A stretch of DNA of 64,000 nt from Pseudopithomyces maydicus (lineage: Eukaryota > Ascomycota > Dothideomycetes > Pleosporales > Didymosphaeriaceae). The position numbers were made by a program, and so were the translations under genes. A model generated the notes under the pieces. It was given only the letters and a program-made list of their open reading frames with translations. It ran no database searches and was not told where the DNA came from. Positions 36,138 through 47,300 of the stretch are shown here, piece by piece. The DNA lies in the NCBI GenBank assembly GCA_026873275.1, contig JANTUC010000016.1:868001-932000 (forward strand), given 5' to 3'. Numbering within the stretch: the first letter of the stretch is position 1; each line of letters starts with the position of its first letter.

Positions 36138-36587
36138 TCAAGCCTGTGCGATGCACTCAATCTCTATGACCGTTCCCTCTCCCGGTGCGACCGCCTGCAG
36201 GCAACTCCGTGAGGGCATGGGCTGAGGAAGAAACTCGATGTAAACCTCGTTCATCGCAGCGAAATCCTTCATGTCTGCCAGGTATACATTGTATTTGACG
36301 ACCTGCTCCAAGGAAGAGCCGGAGAGTTCGAGGACCTCTTTCAAGTTCTGAAGGACTTTTCGCTATAACGGTGTAAGTAAAAGGAATATGTATCATCGGA
36401 TCTGGCTTACTGTTGCTTGTTTGATTTCTCCAGTGGCTGTCTGACCAGCACAGAAAACAAGACCCGGAACCTTGACAGCGGGGCCTGGGGAATTAGATTA
36501 ATGTGGCGTTCAAAGCTCTATGGCTTCAGTCTTACAGTTGTGAGGCTTGGTAGGAAACTTTTCGCTGGAGATGAGTTGACGAGACAT
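36138..36587 (-). CDS. RidA/YjgF family protein (reactive imine deaminase)
   Basis: 116 residues. Exons on the minus strand: 36587-36536, 36484-36411 and 36362-36138, with introns of 51 and 48 nt. The joined protein reads MSRQLISSEKFPTKPHN, then PAVKVPGLVFCAGQTATGE, RKVLQNLKEVLELSGSSLE and YNVYLADMKDFAAMNEVY. The conserved Arg of RidA proteins is in MPSRSCLQAVAPGEGTVIE, close to the usual PARxxVxV site but with SCLQ after the Arg, so catalytic activity is likely but not certain. RidA enzymes hydrolyse enamine or imine intermediates to keto acids. Head-to-head with the 2OG oxygenase gene. A role in clearing a pathway intermediate is inference. Confidence 0.88.
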
Positions 36588-37226
36588 TGCGTAGGATTGT
36601 GTTGAATTATTTCTTGTTTGGGTAGATGGAGAATATTGCTTTCGAAGAATGGGCGTAATTATGTATGTGCAAAGAATGGGGAGAGAAAGAAGATAAAAGG
36701 GTCGATTTCATTGCGACTTTAAAACTTCCAAAGTGATAGTCACTGCGAAAACGGAGGCTTACATCGCAACCAGGTGGGTATTGCAATCAAATGTGGAGTC
36801 GTGTTGGGGGAGTGTGCACGGACCGGGAGGAGCTGCGTGGGCGCCGGAGGAGCTCTCCAGACGCCGACTCGGGAGCTCCTCCTCCCTCGCCACCACAGCC
36901 CCAGCCACTATCAATATCTGATACAGGAGGAGCAATTGGGAGGAGCAAGGACGCGCGGAGCTTTTGGGTGTCGAGATAGCAACTAGACTAACGGGTGGTT
37001 TGGGATGCGAACCTGGAGTTGGGCCGAGTGGCCTAATCGTCCTGTGATTATCGCTCTGGGGAAGAGCGGAGCTCGTCTAGTATATTGTACCTGAGTTTAT
37101 TAGAGAGCACATCTCTTCAGTGTTTAATATAAAGACATATTGCAACATCCTCATCCAGATACACCAACACTCCAAACTGCAAGCAACTGTACCAATTGAC
37201 ACTTTTTACTTGATCATTCATACAAT
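36588..37226. promoter_or_regulatory. Divergent promoter between RidA and 2OG oxygenase
   Basis: A 639-bp shared upstream region. It holds five copies of GGAGGAGC (or reverse complement) within 36826-36946: GGAGGAGCT at 36826, GGAGGAGCTCTCC at 36846, GGAGCTCCTCCTCC at 36872, and GGAGGAGC at 36926 and 36939. A TATA box (TATAAAG, 37128-37134) lies about 95 bp upstream of the oxygenase ATG. The motif matches the palindrome at 34334-34345. Confidence 0.55.
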
Positions 37227-38530
37227 ATGGCACCCACGGCCTCTTTCAACCCGCCAGCTGCAAGCCTCCCAGGAAAGCCATTCGTTCCAGAATGGGTTCC
37301 TCCACCTGTCACGCAGCAAAAAGAGAACTTTGCCGAGCTGAGCTCTATTGATCTCTCATTGCTCGATTCAGAAGACCCTGCGGTCGTGGACAGTCTTGTA
37401 CAACGTGTCAAGAGGGCTATTCGGGATGAAGGCTTCCTGTTTCTCGAGAACTACGGCATCTCGATTGAGCAGCTGCACCGCCAGTTTGCTATCGCACAAT
37501 ATTTGTACCACAACATCAGCGAAGAGGACAAGGAGAGACTTCTGTTCAACCCCGAGACTGGTGTATGGTCAGGATACAAGCACCCGTATGGTTTCAAGGT
37601 ACTTTATTTGCCCCAAGCCGAATCACTATAGAGACTAACAGCATCAGCGTCACCGTGGCCCTGCAGATGGCATCGAGCAGTTCAACTGGTACAAGCCTGA
37701 TTGGGAATCTCTCGATCGCACACCCTCCTGTATCCACCCGTTCATGGACGAGATTCGCGCCTTCTGCGATTACCTCACAAAGTCCGTCAACCGTCGTCTC
37801 CTTACACTGTTCTCGCGCGTACTCGAGCTGCCAGACGATTATCTCTGGGACAATGTTCAGTCACATGGCAGCCCAACAGGAGAGGGCTACTTCCGCCATG
37901 CCCTATTCCGACCTGTACAGAAGTCCACCGAGGAGGCGTCGAAGGGACTTCGTATGCACGGCCACACCGACTTTGGATTGACAACATTACTCTTCAGTGT
38001 GCCCATTAGCTGCTTGCAGATATGGGGCCAGGATGAGAAGTGGTACTATGTACCATACAAGCCTGGTGCGCTCGTCATCAACATTGGCGACACGCTCGAG
38101 ATTGTTTCGGGTGGACACTTCAAGGCTACACGACACAGGGTATTTAAGCCTCCTGTTGATCAGCTCCAGCAGGAAAGACTGTCTCTCGTCTTGTTCAACA
38201 GCTCACTGGGTGACATGCGCATGTCCCCTGCTTATGGTGAGTCGTATCTTAATGCGTGCATAGATGAACACTAACCAAATCTTAGACTCTCCCCTCATCC
38301 AGCGTGAAGGTTGTGTCGAAGAACAGGGCATCTACAAAGAATTCAAAAAGCGAACCGCTGGTGGCGAGCTTGCCCCCACGAACCGGCAATGGCGTGAGAT
38401 TCAAATCTCGACGGCTACCGACCCGACAGATACTGAGCACAATCGCGTGGGAGTGCACCAGACGATCATTGACGGAAAGTTGATGCATACCCGAGAATAC
38501 ATGGGCATGAGGGTTGTGCTTCCAGTGTAG
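37227..38530 (+). CDS. 2-oxoglutarate/Fe(II) oxygenase, isopenicillin-N-synthase-like
   Basis: 401 residues. Exons 37227-37598, 37648-38236 and 38286-38530, both introns 49 nt; phases agree. The N-terminal DIOX_N part has VKRAIRDEGFLFLENYGIS. The catalytic core has the iron ligands His230 and Asp232 in MHGHTDFGLT and His287 in FKATRHRVFKPP, and the 2-oxoglutarate Arg301 in QQERLSLVLF. All residues expected of an active enzyme are present. The C-terminal 80 residues (REGCVEEQGIYKEFKKR onward) extend past the core, as in several fungal homologues. The enzyme is soluble and cytosolic. The substrate is unknown; head-to-head placement with RidA suggests it acts in the same route, perhaps oxidising a nitrogen-containing compound (inference). 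Confidence 0.9.
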
Positions 38531-39221
38531 AGGCTAAGCTACTTAGCTAGAACCGAGATGGTCATGATGGGGGCATTTTTTTTCTCATGTTTATTTTTTA
38601 GCGAATGAATCGATCATTGTATCTTAAACTGTTTGTAAAGGTCACCTTGAGGCTGGAGGAGTCCTTGAACAACTCATTTGACATGGGTCAAACTTGCACA
38701 CCATACTTTGCCTTTGATTGTCCATGTTTGCTTCGAAATGTACACACCTTCGTATACATCCAGCGCAGAATCCAGTACTAGAACCGTCTGCTGATTTTCT
38801 ACATACTGCCCTCATCTGCCGTACTCACACGCCGCCTATGTACCCGACAGCATGCGCTACCGAAGCTCGGCTCGGTAACAGTGCCTATATTTGCTGGATC
38901 AAGGACACCTAAGTAAAATCGCTCTCGGAGCTTTCCCGGTACAGGCTAGCGATGCCGAACCAGCGCCTTGCACTACCGCACTGGGATGTCCTCTGCGCAA
39001 CGTCATTAATCAAACGATGACTGGGATTAACCCCACACTCTGCTCCATGTGGGGACCCCACAGATTTCCTCTCTTAGGATACCTGCTTCCGTATGAGAAT
39101 CGTACTGTAGGTTCGGCGTAACTCTCTGTACCGCGGCTCTGCCGTGGACTACATAAACACACGATGCCCGAGATGGACCTTGCCGGAATGTGCGCGCTGG
39201 TTTCTCGGATCTTCAGACAAG
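38531..39221. other. Intergenic, 691 bp
   Basis: 3' side of the oxygenase and upstream region of the secreted DUF1593 gene. A related GGAGGAGTCC word lies near 38655. No gene seen. Confidence 0.55.
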
Positions 39222-40763
39222 ATGTTGCTCTCCATGCATCAACTCCTCGCTGTGGGCTTGTTTGCCTGCACCATTCCCGGTTCGCTGTCATACTCGATTG
39301 AAAAGTCTTCAAAATACCGCACCGTCGTTACTACCGACATGGAATCCGACGACATCGCTTCGCTCGTGCGATATTTTCTCTACACGAATGAGCTCGACAC
39401 TGAAGGTTTGATTTATACTTCCAGCAAGTACCACTGGGCCGGCGATGGCAAGGGCACGAAGTTCTTTCTTCCGGACCGAGAATACAACACTTCTCAAACG
39501 TCGTGGCGATGGACTGGGACAAGGACAATTGAAGATCAATTACTCCCTGCCTATGCGGCGGTGTATCCCAATCTGAAGGTACACGATTCAGCTTATCCGA
39601 CGCCAAAAGAGCTTTTGTCCAAAGTCAGGATCGGGAACATCATTTTCGAGGGAGAAATGGAGGAGGATACTGAGGGATCAGATCTCATTCGTTCGCTGCT
39701 GCTGGACGACGACCCGCGTACCCTTTACCTCCAGGCGTGGGGCGGTACAAGCACAATCGCGCGCGCCCTCAAGTCCATCGAAGAACGGTATTCTAAAACA
39801 TTAAAATGGTCGCGCGTCAAGAAGGCTGTCTCAAAGAAAGCTGTCATCCTAGCCAGTGGATTCCAAGACCAGACTTATGTGGACTACATCGCGCCCAACT
39901 GGCCGCAGCTTCGTGTTGAAGATTTCCAATCCGCTTACGATACCTGGAGCTTTAACTGCAACAAGAGCGGGCAAGGGAACATTAGACCGCCTGGTCTACC
40001 TGATGACCACGTTTACTTCACCGGTGCGTGGATCAAAGAAAACATCCAGATCGGACCACTGGGTAGACACTACCGCTCGTGGCTCGATGGACAAACCACC
40101 GCGCCAGGCGACCAGCTCGACGTTTTCGGCAACTACACTCTAGCGTCTGCACCCGATACATGGTGCAAGCCACTCGGATCGTACGATTTCCTTTCCGAAG
40201 GGGACAATGTCGCTTTCAACCCACTCTTGAAAACCGGTATCCAGGATCCCAGTAACCCATCGTTTGGTAGCTGGGGAGGCCGATCAGTGCTGAACAGTTC
40301 GTCGCCCGAACTCTGGCAGCTGGCGAAGTCGGAGAAGGCACAAAATGGCAGTGAGATCGCTGGGTATACTTTCAATCGCTGGATCTCGGCTGATCGAAAC
40401 GATTTCGCGGCCAGAATGCAGTGGACGCTCACCCCGAAGTATGGGATTGGGAACCATGCACCTTCGATAAAGATAGTAAATGGTGGCTCTGTGAAAGCTC
40501 GCGCGGGTTCGACAGTGAAATTATCAGCTCGCGTTACAGACCCGGATAATGACCAGGTCACAATTTCATGGTGGCAATATGCTGAAGAGGGAACGTACAC
40601 CGGGAAGGTATCTATGACGGCTATCAAGAAGGGGAACGGCGCTAGTGTCAAGGTACCTTCGGACGCAAAGTCAGGCCAGACCATTTCGATAATCGCACAG
40701 GCGACAGATGATGGAAATTTCCCGCTGACGCGCTACGATCGTGTGATTATTACTGTCGTGTAG
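39222..40763 (+). CDS. Secreted DUF1593 (nucleoside-hydrolase-fold) protein
   Basis: 513 residues from the Met at 39222, which opens a clean signal peptide (MLLSMHQLLAVGLFACTIPG); an upstream in-frame Met at 39144 would bury it. The N-terminal domain begins RTVVTTDMESDDIASLVR, where DMESDD resembles the calcium-binding Asp cluster of nucleoside hydrolases, as in DUF1593 proteins. DDDPRTLYLQAWGGTSTIAR and PELWQLAKSEKAQ are further family marks. The C-terminal domain (HAPSIKIVNGGSVKARAG, ARVTDPDNDQVTISWWQY) is an Ig-like fold found with DUF1593 in Sde182-type cellulose-binding proteins. N-glycosylation sequons are common. It is likely extracellular and acts on plant material; the enzyme activity is not established. 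No introns. Confidence 0.85.
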   Translation: MLLSMHQLLAVGLFACTIPGSLSYSIEKSSKYRTVVTTDMESDDIASLVRYFLYTNELDTEGLIYTSSKYHWAGDGKGTKFFLPDREYNTSQTSWRWTGTRTIEDQLLPAYAAVYPNLKVHDSAYPTPKELLSKVRIGNIIFEGEMEEDTEGSDLIRSLLLDDDPRTLYLQAWGGTSTIARALKSIEERYSKTLKWSRVKKAVSKKAVILASGFQDQTYVDYIAPNWPQLRVEDFQSAYDTWSFNCNKSGQGNIRPPGLPDDHVYFTGAWIKENIQIGPLGRHYRSWLDGQTTAPGDQLDVFGNYTLASAPDTWCKPLGSYDFLSEGDNVAFNPLLKTGIQDPSNPSFGSWGGRSVLNSSSPELWQLAKSEKAQNGSEIAGYTFNRWISADRNDFAARMQWTLTPKYGIGNHAPSIKIVNGGSVKARAGSTVKLSARVTDPDNDQVTISWWQYAEEGTYTGKVSMTAIKKGNGASVKVPSDAKSGQTISIIAQATDDGNFPLTRYDRVIITVV

Positions 40764-40851
40764 TAGTAGTAATATTAAACTTGAATGTAATTAAATGCCT
40801 ACGCTATTCTTAAGATGCTAATAAAAGACCTTTGTATAACAAATAATTGTA

Positions 40852-41442
40852 TCAATGAGCTTTTAATACACCGTCAGTTCCTCCCAAATAACTTGCCCAA
40901 CCTTGACTTCTTCGACTCCCCCCACTCGCTCCCCCACCATCCTGCTCCCCAGCACCACCCCCACCCTCACCTCCCAACCCATACTCCTGACTGCTCACCC
41001 CCGCTCTCCTCCTCTCATTCATCTCCGTATTGCTAACCCTCGGCCACCACCCCTTTCCATACACCTCCCTGGCCTCCTCCTCTGTCCTATACCTCAATAT
41101 ATCATAATCGCTCGCCGCCGTCATCGCCGCATCCCTCTCCCTCGTCGTCACCGCATCCTCCACACAATGCACGTTGACGCCCAGCTCGGTGAAGCTTTCA
41201 CGCCAGGCGACGCTCGCGTACTCGAAGGACGCCATGAAGATGGTGATGCGGGATGGGGCCACGTTCTGGGAGAGGAGGTACTGCAGGGCGAGGGCGTCGA
41301 CGCCGCGGACGGGGCCGATGATGAAGTTGTGGGAGAGGGAGATGGCCGTGTCGAGGGGTGGTTTGTAGTGCGTTGTGAAGTAGGCGTCTGAGGGGTCGAG
41401 GGGGCCGGATATGAAGGCTGTTTTGGGGTGGGTATCATTCAT
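40852..41442 (-). CDS. Uncharacterised Rossmann-like protein
   Basis: 196 residues as written. I do not recognise a named family, but the N-terminal 130 residues look conserved and folded: TAFISGPLDPSDAYFTTHY, HNFIIGPVRGVDALALQYL, ITIFMASFEYASV and NVHCVEDAVTTRERDAAMT. The alternating beta-alpha pattern with glycine turns resembles SLOG or nucleoside-deoxyribosyltransferase-type nucleotide-binding folds (inference). The tail is Gly-rich. The C-terminus is uncertain: adding one base to the six-C run at 40918-40923 changes the end to a basic ESKKSRLGKLFGRN with a stop at 40874, which looks more natural and would match the one-base breaks seen in other genes here. Convergent with the DUF1593 gene. 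Confidence 0.7.
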   Translation of the reverse strand: MNDTHPKTAFISGPLDPSDAYFTTHYKPPLDTAISLSHNFIIGPVRGVDALALQYLLSQNVAPSRITIFMASFEYASVAWRESFTELGVNVHCVEDAVTTRERDAAMTAASDYDILRYRTEEEAREVYGKGWWPRVSNTEMNERRRAGVSSQEYGLGGEGGGGAGEQDGGGASGGSRRSQGWASYLGGTDGVLKAH

Positions 41443-41958
41443 ACTTTTGCGTGTTTGGGGAGGAATTTCAAGTAGACACGCAAGTACACAGTAGCAAAGG
41501 GCGAAATTGAGAGAATGGAAGTCAGGAGGATGGGGGAATTATAGTATGATTTATGCAAGGCACCCACTGTGGCGCAGGCGAGCTAAGTAAGAGGGCCAGT
41601 GAAAATCGATTTCACAGAGCCAACCAGTACAATTGAATTTATGGACCTGAGACAAACCACACCCAGCATTCGCAAATCGCGTTTGCCTCAAAGACACCAG
41701 GCGCCAAGATCATGAGACTCATGGGGCAGTCAAATCGTATCCCATCGTGCACATTGGCCAAATTCATAACCAGTATCGAACGCCTTTTCGACAAAACAAA
41801 GGAGATGGGATATGAGTTGACAACAGAAAAGAAGAAGAAAAAAACCAGTAAAAGCCTTTGGAACTATTCCATACGCCTGTTGGATGATCGATACCGAACA
41901 ACCGAACATGTGAACGCGCGTAATAGTGCGCTTTCAAAACCCAGACAGAGATGGCCTC
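41443..41958. other. Intergenic, 516 bp
   Basis: Upstream of the uncharacterised Rossmann-like gene and 3' side of the KRTQSK-repeat gene. A purine-rich AAAAGAAGAAGAAAAAAACC tract lies at about 41827-41846. No gene seen. Confidence 0.6.
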
Positions 41959-44306
41959 TCAGGCCTTTCCACGCTTTGGAGTGGCGAGGAAGGCAAGCCT
42001 AGACTTGCTGATCGAGCTACCACGCGGAGTGCGACGTGGAAGCTTTGACGCCGATTTTGATGGCGTCTGTGGGACTTCGGCGGGTGCAGTCTTCACTTTC
42101 TTCGCGGAGCGACCGACATCGTGTGCTGGCTCGCTGTTCTCTTTGTCGGAACTTTCGGATACTGTATCGAGCTTGCGCTTCTTGCCGTCAACCAGCGAAG
42201 AAGCATCGCTCTTGCGTACCATGCGAATCGTTCCAGTTGTAGAGGGTCCGAATTCGATGGACTTGTCGGACTGGAAAGAAAACCCGGCCGGGGTATGTTC
42301 AGATGCACCGCCAAAAGTGAGACGCCGCGATGACAAGGCAGAAGCAGAAGCTGGCACATGATCTTCGGCTATGGTGGGATAATCAACTGACTTGTCGAGT
42401 TTTGGGTAAAGGACTGCTCCAGACGGCACTTCTGAGCCAGCGCGGAATTTCATTGGTGAAGGAGACTTGCCAACCTCCCATTCTGTGTTCTCCAGGACGC
42501 TATTCGTGAAATTGACATGCTTCTTCACCGGGGCGGTTCGGGGCATGACGGGTTGATCAGCGTTCCACGAAGTTGGCGGGGACAAATGGGTGCCCGCAGC
42601 GACCTTCTGAGGATCATCGGAGAACTTGCGGTTTGGTGTGCGAAGGATCGATCGTACGCGCTGCAACGAGCTGCTAGTTTTGCGAATACCGTCACGAACA
42701 CCGTCCTTAACAGCATTGCCTAGACCGGTAGGCGAAAACATATTCTTCGTCAAGGATGCGCCCGGAGCAGCAAGGGAGAAGAGATTCTTTATTGAAGGAG
42801 ACCGCACCAAGGAGGGGCTCGAAGGTGCGCGCAAGGAACCTGATAATTCTAGTTAGCTTATGATCCTATAGCTTCCCGCTCTTCACTAGAGGAAGAGCAA
42901 ATCGCATTGATAGTGCTCGACGTACCTGAAATCATAGGTCGGGACTTGAGAGGTTTGGCGCTCTGGGCTCGTGCAATAGAAGACTTTGTAGGCGTCATGA
43001 GCCTAGATGCAAGGGACGAGGCCATAGGTTTTCGGGCCGGCGTGGGTGCAGTGGTGTCTCCTGCTCCGTCACGGGAGGCCGGGCGAGTAGTACCTGCGTC
43101 ATCCGCCTCGGTACGCTTGACTCGCTTCACGAATGGGTTATCTTCTTTTACTGGTCCATCGCGCGATGGAGGCACTACCCGAACGGTCGATTGCGAGCGA
43201 GCAATGCTGCTGCCCGCCATGTCAATCTTGGACTGGGTTCGCTTCAAAGGCGTGGGGGTAATCTTGGTTGTTGACGGCTGTGCTAGATCCGCCTTCGATT
43301 GAGTGTGCTTCAGCGAGGACGTGGGCACCTTGGGCATCGATTCGATCAGTTCCATCTTGGACTGTGTGCGCTTCAACTTGTTCGGGGTCTTTTCGCTCGA
43401 TTCCGCTTTCGAGAGATCGGCCTTGGATGTGGATTTGTGGGGAGCTCGCATCACGGAGGGGTGGTTGGCAATCGAGTCCATCTTCTTGAACTCTTTCTGT
43501 GGTGGGAATCAAAAGTCAGCTTCTGTTTGCCGTGCGAAATTGAGAAAGTTATATCAAACGTACCATGTGCGCATCGCTAAAGCGGGCCATCTTGCCCTTT
43601 GGGACGACGGTCTTGCGCTTGGGCTTGGGCGTGACATCTACCGGAGCTGTGAACTCGTTTGCTTTGAACAAGCCTCGGCCTTCAGTCTCTTGCGGAACAT
43701 CCTTCAGGATCTTGCTCGACGATGGACTAAGGGCGCCGAGCGGCGATTTGAAGCGGAAGCGAAAGCCAGCATCCGGGGATGCAATGCTTTGGTCGAGTAA
43801 CTTGCTGCCTGGAGTTGCCTTGGTTGGCGTGTCCTGTCCGGCGCTCAGGCCCATGGGTTTGGGGGAGCGGTGTGGGCACCCAGGGCCTGGAAGCCGAGCC
43901 AGCGCGCCTCGTCGAGGATCTTGGCGGTGCTGGCATGGTGGTGTGCGGGATGCATCTCAACTCCGGCGGGCTTCATCGGGGTGCGGTTGTTGGGCGTGCG
44001 AGCCTTCGTGGCGGAGGATGGCTGCGGAAGCTGTGACGTCTTCTTCGAAGCACCGGCGGGCTTCTGCGGCGTCTTCATGGCGGGCTCGTCGACTTCGGGC
44101 AGTGCGGGCAGTGGTTTCTCTTGGGCGGAGGAGGGCTTCTCGTGGGCAGGCGATTGCTCGCGGGACGGTGCAGTCTCCCAGCTGAGGCGGGAGCTGTCTG
44201 GCGTGGGCGAGCGCTGCTGCAGGCGGTCAGTACTTGCATGTAAACAAACATCCGACGGCACCGGACGGCTTCATACCTTTTGCAGCCGGGCTGAGCGGCG
44301 CGCCAT
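41959..44306 (-). CDS. Serine/proline-rich, probably nuclear protein with KRTQSK repeats (one-base frame break)
   Basis: About 711 residues once one base is added. Exons on the minus strand: 44306-44277, 44216-43564, 43496-42926 and 42839-41959, with introns of 60, 67 and 86 nt. I do not recognise a named family. It is mostly disordered and basic, dense in SP/TP sites, with repeated LKRTQSKMEL / LKHTQSKADL / LKRTQSKIDM units, SLVRSPSIKNLF and a VKKHVNFTNSV patch. One conserved-looking stretch is VEMHPAHHHASTAKILDEAR followed by WLGFQALGAHTAPP. The frame breaks right after it at the five-G run 43861-43865. One more base gives HTAPPKPMGLSAG. Many CDK-type sites and basic character suggest a chromatin or spindle phosphoprotein, but that is inference. 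Confidence 0.7.
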
Positions 44307-47300
44307 CTTGTCAATGACGACTCGGAAACGGTGAGGAAGATCAACGGTCGAGCAAGGTCAAGGGCGGTATTGGCTATATGTGGTGGTCTGTGGGACGGCG
44401 TGGGGAGACGGCGAGCCGAAGCGCTGGTGCGTGATCGTCGTATGCCAAGGCGGAAAGGTAAACAAACAGTTCGGCCTTTTCGGGTCACGTGTTCAGCCCT
44501 ATCACGCGGCCGTCACAGCATAGAGTCTCGGAGAACGCCCAACGCTGGTACTCGGATATTGAATCGGACAGCTGTGTCTGTTTGCATCATTGCTGTGCCA
44601 ACGAGTATTTGCACCGGCCGTGTTTACAGCTGTGCATTGCCGCCTAGACCGACGTCTTGCGCGTGCAGGCGTCGAGCACCTAGACAGTACCGTTTGCTCT
44701 TCACTATGATGAGACGTTGCAGTTCAGAAGTAACTTTCGGATATCTGAGACGGATGCAATCGATATGCACCGACTCGAGCTGACTGGGTTTGTCTCTCGC
44801 AGTCCGCAAAGTTCTTCTTTCTAGATGTCTACATATGTATACTCCATGAGTAAATGTGTTTGGAATACATAGAATTCAGGCCATGAACTCTTGCAAACGT
44901 CTCATATGCAGGAAGACAAATGCTCCCCTTCTTTTGGCAATTGCATCGGCTCTGCCTCGAGCCTAGCGCATGTGGGTGAGCAACGCCTCACGGGCATACG
45001 CGCTTCCTTCATTCTTGGCCCTTCTACATACAACCACAGCACTCGTATGGCTCCAGTCTTCAAGGTGTTTGTAAATGTGCCTCGAGCATATCCACGTGTC
45101 AAAACAAAAGGGGTCTGGCAAGTTACGACAGTAGACCACTGTCTCAGCCCAAGCGTCCATTGAACCTGCACCCAAGCTGCTGCAATTCACCATACCATGA
45201 TTACCCCTGCTGGCTTGTTCCTTCGAAGCACCCAAAGCCAATCACTCGGTAACTGTCTTGAACAGATGGAGAAGTTATTGCGCTCTCTTGGCATCCAATC
45301 TCCGCTCTTGTCCCTCATGAATTCCAAGAAGCTCGGCACAAACACTCGTCCCTCCGCATCCATTCGCTCGGCAATGCATACCACAACGTTGTCCACATCT
45401 TGATTGCACATCACCTCTCTGTCATCATGCATACATGGAAATAGAATCAGCTGTCAGAAGCAAGCCAGCTGTCGCGAGGGATGCACTACTGTGCATGTCA
45501 TTGCGGAAACCACGGCTGCTGAGTGTCTTCGCTATCTATCATGACTTCACCGTGCGCCACACCAATGCGCCACGTGGCGTCATGTGGCGCGGGTGAACGG
45601 AATAAGACTACAGCAAAGAAAAGAAGGCAGAGGACAGGTGGATGCGTGTACTGTCCAAATGGATAGCGTAGGATGCATGCTCCGCAGCAGTCCACAAATT
45701 ACTACACCATATCGCTGGATTAACTCTATTCGTGCATGCCCACATGTCTCCGTATCGGTTTAATCTATTCACCTGAACAGGGGACCCAGCTCCCCCGAAC
45801 ATGTGAACAGCACTGGTTTACTTAGGATTAGAAACTATTCCTACCATTGGAGAAGGAAAGACAGCGTGCATATGGCGGCCTCTAAAACATGAAATTTGTC
45901 AACGCCATTGAAACACCATGTGTAGGTAATGTGCAGCAGCTAGACTAATCGCTGACAGTATCCTACAGATGGTGTGATTAGGGACCTACTCTTTTGGAGC
46001 GTCAGGCTGCACAGCCTCCGGCCAAGCACTACCGTTCTCTTGGTCAATTCTTGGTGCCAAGATAATAGGTCTTGTCCCGCTGTTCTCATCCTGAGAGCTG
46101 GGGCGCGCTGTCGAGAAGTGACCAGCAAGCACATGCACTCCCCATGGGGACCGCATAGACAGGACCAAGGCAGAATTCCCAGATGATTCGGTAGGCGGTT
46201 CATTGATAACGAATAGCTGGAGGGTAGCAGGTGGAACTGAAGTCGACCCAGACATTATGCCAGATGGGATTCGATACGCTTGCCGCTGAGATTGAAACAT
46301 GCCAATAATTGGGAGGCATCTCCGCTCCATAGCCGCGCATGATTCGTGTCGCTGCAGCCGACGTGAAGTCATTAGTAGGAGCAAAATCCGAAGACTTTGG
46401 GCATGTGCAACCACAGGGTAGATTAATTTTGGCGCTGAAAGAAGAGCGCACTCACCTGGTCTTACTGTACGGCTATGACGGCAGTTGCAGTGGGTCTGCA
46501 TATTGTTCGTGTTATCCTTGCAGCAGCACAACGTTGTCACAAGTACCCGCCTTACGTTTTCTTACTGCCGCAGGCTGAGCTAGATCACTCGTTGTAGAAT
46601 GGTCACCTGCGGCTATAAATGCGATTTATCTCGTTTGTAAAGCTCGGCTGCAAAGGGCTGGGAAATGAGACAGAGCAGCGAGAGTTGATCCGAGGTGCAG
46701 GGCAGGGCAGATAGGTCGGTCAGGAGAGCGGCGACGGGCAGGGTTTCGCGACGGGCTCGCACCGGCGGCTTGCTCTGGGCTTGCTCTGTTTGCACGAGGA
46801 TGAGCCGAAACAGGGGCGGGGGACAAAGCAAAACGCGTCGCCACGAGGTTCAGCGCGGAGCTCTGGGCGAAGAGACAATGACGAGCGTTTCCGCTGAAGC
46901 CAAGTGGGCGGGCGGGTGCGAGTTCTTGGTTGACTGTCGGACTTGGCCCAGGCGGGAGTATCGGCTGTCTCATGCTGATCGCCCAGACTGGCGGCGTGCG
47001 GAATGCACGGGCGCCGAGCAACGCTCTCGAACGGCGCCACCGCGCGCACTGCTTCCTGCTGGTGAACGATGGTGTTGGACGGATGGCCGGAGCATGCTCA
47101 CGAGCAGGCGTCCCGCGGGGTAGGCTGAGGCTTGCCCGAGAGCAGTGCGACTGGGAGAAAACCGGGATGGACGGTCGAGCCTTTCACCTGCCAAGCCCTT
47201 GGCGGTACGTAAAAAGCGCAAGCGCGGCCACCACTAGGCTCCCTACGGCCTAGCCGACGCCCTGGTGTGCCCCGTGCGACTGGCCATGGACGACGGGGGC

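Noticed and set aside
37019..37080. TTGGGCCGAGTGGCCTAA, resembling a tRNA-Ser/Leu A box
   Set aside because: No matching B box at the right distance and no foldable acceptor stem; likely chance or a very old remnant.
46626..47253. Overlapping long ORFs on both strands upstream of PacC
   Set aside because: GC-rich DNA gives long open frames in several phases at once; none shows conserved motifs, introns or a plausible start.
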